Of a stretch of 6,971 nucleotides of DNA, positions 4,239-6,971 are shown piece by piece; position 1 is the first letter of the stretch, and each line of letters starts with the position of its first letter. A program made the translations under genes and the position numbers. This DNA is from an uncultured Bacteroidales bacterium. GTDB taxonomy: Bacteria > Bacteroidota > Bacteroidia > Bacteroidales > F082. The stretch is taken from contig CAJOIF010000058.1 of assembly GCA_905234765.1 (NCBI GenBank), forward strand, positions 1 through 6,971. Direction: 5' to 3'. The notes beneath the pieces were generated by a model. The model had not been told where the DNA came from, did no database searches, and saw nothing but the letters and a program-made list of their open reading frames with translations.

Positions 4239-5558
4239 ATGATGCAACACAATATCGTACCCCAAGACATCGCAAAGAAACTCTTTGCTGAAAGCGGCTT
4301 GCCCTGCATCGGAAAAGCTGGCATCCGCGAAATCAACAAGTTGGCCCGCGACATCGAAGCCGCCTGCGGCAAAAAGTTCATCCACATGGAGATCGGCAAC
4401 CCTGGTCTGCCTGCCGCCAAAGTGGGCGTGGAAGCCCAAATCAAGGCCCTGCAAGACGGCGTGGCCGCCAACTATCCGCCCATCGACGGCGCACCTATTT
4501 TGAAGAAAGAAGCCTCTCGCTTCATCAAGAATTTTCTGAACCTCGACGTGGATGCCGCCAACTGCATCCCGACCGTCGGCTCCATGCAAGGCGGCTTCGC
4601 CTCGTTCATGATTAGCGGTCACACCAACGTCAAGAAGAACACGATGCTTTTCATCGACCCGGGTTTCCCCGTGCACAAGTTCCAAAACAAGGTGCTCGGC
4701 ATCCCGATGGAGCATTTCGACATCTACGAGTACCGTGGCGAGAAGCTGCGTGGCAAACTCGAAGAGATTTTGAGCAAAGGCAACATCCACAGCCTGCTCT
4801 ATTCCAACCCCAACAACCCCACATGGGTGTGCCTCACCGACGAGGAACTGCGCATCATCGGCGAACTGGCCAACAAGTATGACGTCATCGTCATGGAAGA
4901 CCTCGCCTACTTCGGCATGGACTTCCGCAAGGACTACAGCCATCCGGGCGTGGAGCCTTACCAACCCACCGTGGGCAAGTACACCGACAACTACATCCTG
5001 ATGATTTCCAGCTCCAAGGCCTTCAGCTACGCCGGCGAACGTTGCGCCATCCTCGGTATCAGCAACAAGCTGGCCGCGCGTCACTACCCCGACCTGAAAG
5101 CCTTCTGCGGACAGGAAATCTTCCTGCGCGCCATCCTGTTTGGTGCCCTGCACCCATTGAGTTCAGGAACCTCACATTCAGCACAATACGCCCTCGCTGC
5201 CGTGATGAAGGCCGTCAACGATGGCACCTACTGCTACCGTGACGACGTGCTGGAATATGGTCGCAAGGCCGAGCTGATGAAGAAAGCCTTCACCGACAAT
5301 GGCTTCTACATCACCTACGACGAGGACTGCGGTGAGCCTATCGCCGATGGCTTCTACTTCACCTTCTGCTATCCAGGCTTCACGGGTGCCGACCTCGTGG
5401 AAGAGATGCTCTACTATGGCATCTCCGGCATCTCATTGGACACCTGCGGCAGCACCAAGCAAGGCATCCGCGCCTGCACGTCGCTGATTCAAAGGGAAGA
5501 GATTCCTGTTTTGGCCGAGCGTCTGGCGGCATTTGCCTTGGATCATCCCGTGAAATAA
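4239..5558 (+). CDS. Fold-type I PLP-dependent aminotransferase (class I/II)
   Basis: This 439-aa protein shows the class I/II aminotransferase landmarks. An IGNPGLPA motif lies near residue 51 onward. NPNNP at 190-194 contains the substrate/PLP-contacting Asn. D221 and Y224 (MEDLAYFG) contact the pyridine ring and O3'. The PLP Schiff-base lysine is K260 in SSSKAFSYAGER, with R268 a likely phosphate contact. R411 (QGIRACTSL) is the candidate substrate-carboxylate arginine. It should be cytoplasmic and exchange amino groups between an amino acid and a 2-oxo acid; the exact substrate cannot be read from the sequence. ATG 4239 is chosen over an in-frame TTG at 4200, which lies in the promoter; ATG 4242 is an equal alternative. 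A ferredoxin oxidoreductase operon lies downstream, so a role in supplying 2-oxo acids is plausible but inferred. Confidence 0.92.
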   Translation: MMQHNIVPQDIAKKLFAESGLPCIGKAGIREINKLARDIEAACGKKFIHMEIGNPGLPAAKVGVEAQIKALQDGVAANYPPIDGAPILKKEASRFIKNFLNLDVDAANCIPTVGSMQGGFASFMISGHTNVKKNTMLFIDPGFPVHKFQNKVLGIPMEHFDIYEYRGEKLRGKLEEILSKGNIHSLLYSNPNNPTWVCLTDEELRIIGELANKYDVIVMEDLAYFGMDFRKDYSHPGVEPYQPTVGKYTDNYILMISSSKAFSYAGERCAILGISNKLAARHYPDLKAFCGQEIFLRAILFGALHPLSSGTSHSAQYALAAVMKAVNDGTYCYRDDVLEYGRKAELMKKAFTDNGFYITYDEDCGEPIADGFYFTFCYPGFTGADLVEEMLYYGISGISLDTCGSTKQGIRACTSLIQREEIPVLAERLAAFALDHPVK

Positions 5559-5563
5559 ATTGA

Positions 5564-5579
5564 TTTTTTTCGAAAAAAA
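5564..5579. repeat. Perfect T7-CG-A7 palindrome after the aminotransferase gene
   Basis: Seven T, CG and seven A form a perfect 16-nt palindrome starting 5 nt after the aminotransferase stop codon. It has almost no GC to stabilise an RNA hairpin, so it is a poor classical terminator, though the T run may contribute to transcript ending. No other terminator is visible before the next gene. Confidence 0.45.
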
Positions 5580-5590
5580 CACAAAAACGC

Positions 5591-5624
5591 GCCACCATAA
5601 AATAAAATTCCCTAATTTCGTGGC
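5591..5624 (+). promoter_or_regulatory. Possible promoter region of the ferredoxin oxidoreductase operon
   Basis: TAATTTCG (5613-5620) matches TAnnTTTG at all but one position. It is framed by a short inverted repeat, GCCAC (5591-5595) and GTGGC (5620-5624), which might bind a regulator. No TTG is found at the -33 position. Transcription would start near 5627, giving a leader of about 40 nt that is rich in A and C. This is a tentative call. Confidence 0.35.
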
Positions 5625-5666
5625 TCATTATAAAAACGAAACAACAAACTCTAAAAACTAATCAAT

Positions 5667-5891
5667 ATGGCAAAATTCAGAGGAGCCATCGTGGTTGACA
5701 TTGAGCGTTGCAAAGGTTGTGGTGTTTGCATCACGGCCTGCCCGTGCAAAGTCATCGAACTGGCAAAAGAAGTTAACGGAAAAGGTTACAATTACGCCTT
5801 CATGGCGAACCCCGAAGCCTGCATAGGCTGCGCTAGCTGCGGCATCACCTGCCCCGACGGCGTCATCAAGGTCTACAAGAAAGCCCTGTAA
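5667..5891 (+). CDS. 2-oxoacid:ferredoxin oxidoreductase, ferredoxin-type (delta) subunit with two 4Fe-4S clusters
   Basis: The 74-aa protein carries two complete cluster motifs: CKGCGVCITACP (C15, C18, C21, C25) and CIGCASCGITCP (C52, C55, C58, C62). The GYNYAFMANPEAC linker between them is typical of VorD/KorD-type subunits. It would pass electrons from the thiamine-pyrophosphate site of the enzyme to free ferredoxin in the cytoplasm. An additional Cys27 follows the first motif. It is a stand-alone small subunit of normal length and lies 38 nt upstream of the alpha-subunit gene, clearly in one operon. The ATG at 5667 is the only reasonable start. Substrate class (branched-chain 2-oxo acids or 2-oxoglutarate) cannot be fixed from this subunit. 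Confidence 0.93.
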   Translation: MAKFRGAIVVDIERCKGCGVCITACPCKVIELAKEVNGKGYNYAFMANPEACIGCASCGITCPDGVIKVYKKAL

Positions 5892-5929
5892 TCCAACCAA
5901 TTGTCTAACAAATCAAAAAATCTTACATA

Positions 5930-6971
5930 ATGGGAGAATTAAAACTGATGAAGGGTAACGAGGCATTGGCCGAAGCCGCCATCCGTTGCGGTGCCGATGC
6001 TTATTTCGGATATCCTATCACCCCTCAGTCTGAGGTGATTGAGTATCTGTCGGAACAGAACCCTTACGAACGCACCGGTATGGTCGTTCTTCAAGCAGAA
6101 AGTGAATTGGCAGCCATCAACATGGTGTACGCCGCTGGTGCAGCTGGCAAGCGCGTGATGACCTCGTCGTCAAGCCCAGGCGTGTGCCTGAAGCAGGAAG
6201 GTCTGGCCTACATCGCTGGCGCTGAAGTGCCTTGCGTATTTGCCGACGTCGTCCGTGGCGGCCCGGGTCTAGGTACCATCCAGCCCTCTCAGGCCGACTA
6301 TTTCCAGAACACCAAGGGTGGCGGTAATGGCGACTATCGTAACATCGTCCTCGCCCCCGCATCCGTCCAGGAAATGGCTGACTTCGTGCCGCTGGGCTTC
6401 GACCTCGCCTTCAAGTACAGAATGGCAGTGTGCATCCTCTCCGACGGTGCCATTGGCCAGATGATGGAAAAGGTCGTCCTGCCCGAGCAAAAAGCCCGCA
6501 TGACTGAAGAAGAAATTAAAGCCAAGTATCCTTGGGCACTGACAGGCCGCAAGCGTGGCACGCAACACCGCGTCATCACCTCCTTGGACCTCGACTCCGC
6601 CCGCATGGAAGAGCACAACCGCGCCTTGCAACGCAAGTATGCCGAAGTGACCAAGAACGAAGTCCGCTACGAAATGATCGACTGCGACGATGCCGAATAC
6701 GTATTCGTTGCTTACGGCTCCAGCGCCCGTATCGCCCAGAAGTCAGTGCAACTCGGTCGCGCCGCCGGTCTGAAGGTCGGCTTGCTCCGTCCCATCACCC
6801 TGTGGCCTTACCCGACCCAAGCCATCCGCGACCTCATCGACAAGGGTGTCAAGGGATTCCTCTCAGTTGAGCTGAGCTGCGGTCAGATGATCGAAGACGT
6901 GCTGCTGGCCTGCAACGGCCGCGCCAAGGCCGAACACTTTGGCCGCGTCGGTGGCATCATCCACACCCCGG
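5930..6971 (+). CDS. vorB: 2-oxoacid:ferredoxin oxidoreductase alpha subunit, VorB type (3-methyl-2-oxobutanoate dehydrogenase subunit), 3' end outside window
   Basis: From ATG 5930 the frame stays open to the window edge, giving 347 residues; relatives are about 360 aa, so only a short tail is missing. The N-terminal pyrimidine-binding (POR_N) domain shows GYPITPQSEV (residues 27-36), QAESELAA with Glu57 or Glu59 as candidate thiamine-activating residue, the TSSSSPG loop (78-84), and a GGPGLG...QPSQADYF segment. A transketolase-C-like domain follows from about residue 255, with VAYGSSARIAQ and LRPITLWPYP near 285-294. With the TPP (beta) and gamma subunits, expected just beyond the window, the enzyme converts 2-oxo acids plus CoA to acyl-CoA, CO2 and reduced ferredoxin. 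The VorB name reflects the usual annotation of this architecture in Bacteroidales; true substrate preference is inferred. Confidence 0.92.
   Translation, partial: MGELKLMKGNEALAEAAIRCGADAYFGYPITPQSEVIEYLSEQNPYERTGMVVLQAESELAAINMVYAAGAAGKRVMTSSSSPGVCLKQEGLAYIAGAEVPCVFADVVRGGPGLGTIQPSQADYFQNTKGGGNGDYRNIVLAPASVQEMADFVPLGFDLAFKYRMAVCILSDGAIGQMMEKVVLPEQKARMTEEEIKAKYPWALTGRKRGTQHRVITSLDLDSARMEEHNRALQRKYAEVTKNEVRYEMIDCDDAEYVFVAYGSSARIAQKSVQLGRAAGLKVGLLRPITLWPYPTQAIRDLIDKGVKGFLSVELSCGQMIEDVLLACNGRAKAEHFGRVGGIIHTP

Noticed and set aside
4194..5153. Long open frame (319 codons) on the minus strand opposite the aminotransferase
   Set aside because: It is antisense to a clearly recognised aminotransferase with catalytic motifs in order. 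Its translation is rich in Val, Gly, Ala, His and Asp, as expected from the complement of C-ending codons, and it has no recognisable domain.
5042..5487. Short plus-strand out-of-frame open frames within the aminotransferase (5042-5242, 5299-5487)
   Set aside because: They are shadows of the GC-rich coding frame with compositionally biased translations and no independent start signals.
6269..6654. Minus-strand open frames opposite vorB (6269-6631 and 6334-6654)
   Set aside because: They lie inside the conserved alpha-subunit coding region and translate to low-complexity antisense sequence without domains.

Overview
The window looks like chromosomal DNA of an anaerobic member of the Bacteroidota, probably order Bacteroidales. 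Four lines of evidence point there. Several genes are preceded by close matches to the Bacteroidota sigma-70 promoter (TTG, about 19-20 nt, TAnnTTTG), and no clear Shine-Dalgarno sequences are visible. There is a BspA-type leucine-rich repeat surface protein with a type IX secretion sorting tail. The right end carries a VorB-type 2-oxoacid:ferredoxin oxidoreductase operon of the kind known from this group. This placement comes from the sequence and family knowledge, not from a database search.

Layout. (1) 22-96: a tRNA-Val(CAC) on the plus strand, followed by a strong hairpin. (2) 165-392, minus strand: a small decayed piece of a membrane-bound 4Fe-4S ferredoxin-domain protein. (3) 399-1759, minus: a BspA-like protein whose signal peptide and repeat domain lie in different frames, one base apart. 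(4) 1855-2824, minus: a two-gene unit of a DUF985/Cupin_5 protein and a four-helix membrane protein of unknown function. (5) 2932-3735, minus: a DUF5131 (phage Gp37/Gp68-like) protein with a CX6CX2C cysteine motif. (6) 3796-3875: a striking heptad-based inverted repeat. (7) 3897-4133, minus: a 78-aa unknown protein. (8) 4134-4238: a divergent promoter region. (9) 4239-5558, plus: a fold-type I PLP aminotransferase. (10) 5667-5891 and 5930 to the window end, plus: the two-cluster ferredoxin subunit and the alpha subunit (VorB) of a 2-oxoacid:ferredoxin oxidoreductase.

The left two thirds (minus strand) is a mixed, accessory-looking block with a broken gene, a frameshifted surface protein, repeats and orphan genes. 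The right third (plus strand) is visibly more GC-rich, favours C-ending codons, and encodes core anaerobic metabolism. An aminotransferase can make 2-oxo acids, and the oxidoreductase decarboxylates them to acyl-CoA while reducing ferredoxin, so these neighbours may work together; that link is an inference.

The most interesting non-coding observation is a composite element present twice (1793-1842 and 2843-2890, both minus). A 12-bp terminator hairpin with an eight-T tract runs directly into a Bacteroidota promoter, and the hairpin's own 3' arm supplies the -33 TTG. The two copies differ by substitutions that keep the stem paired, so both structure and spacing appear conserved. I found no complete new defence or mobile system in the window.
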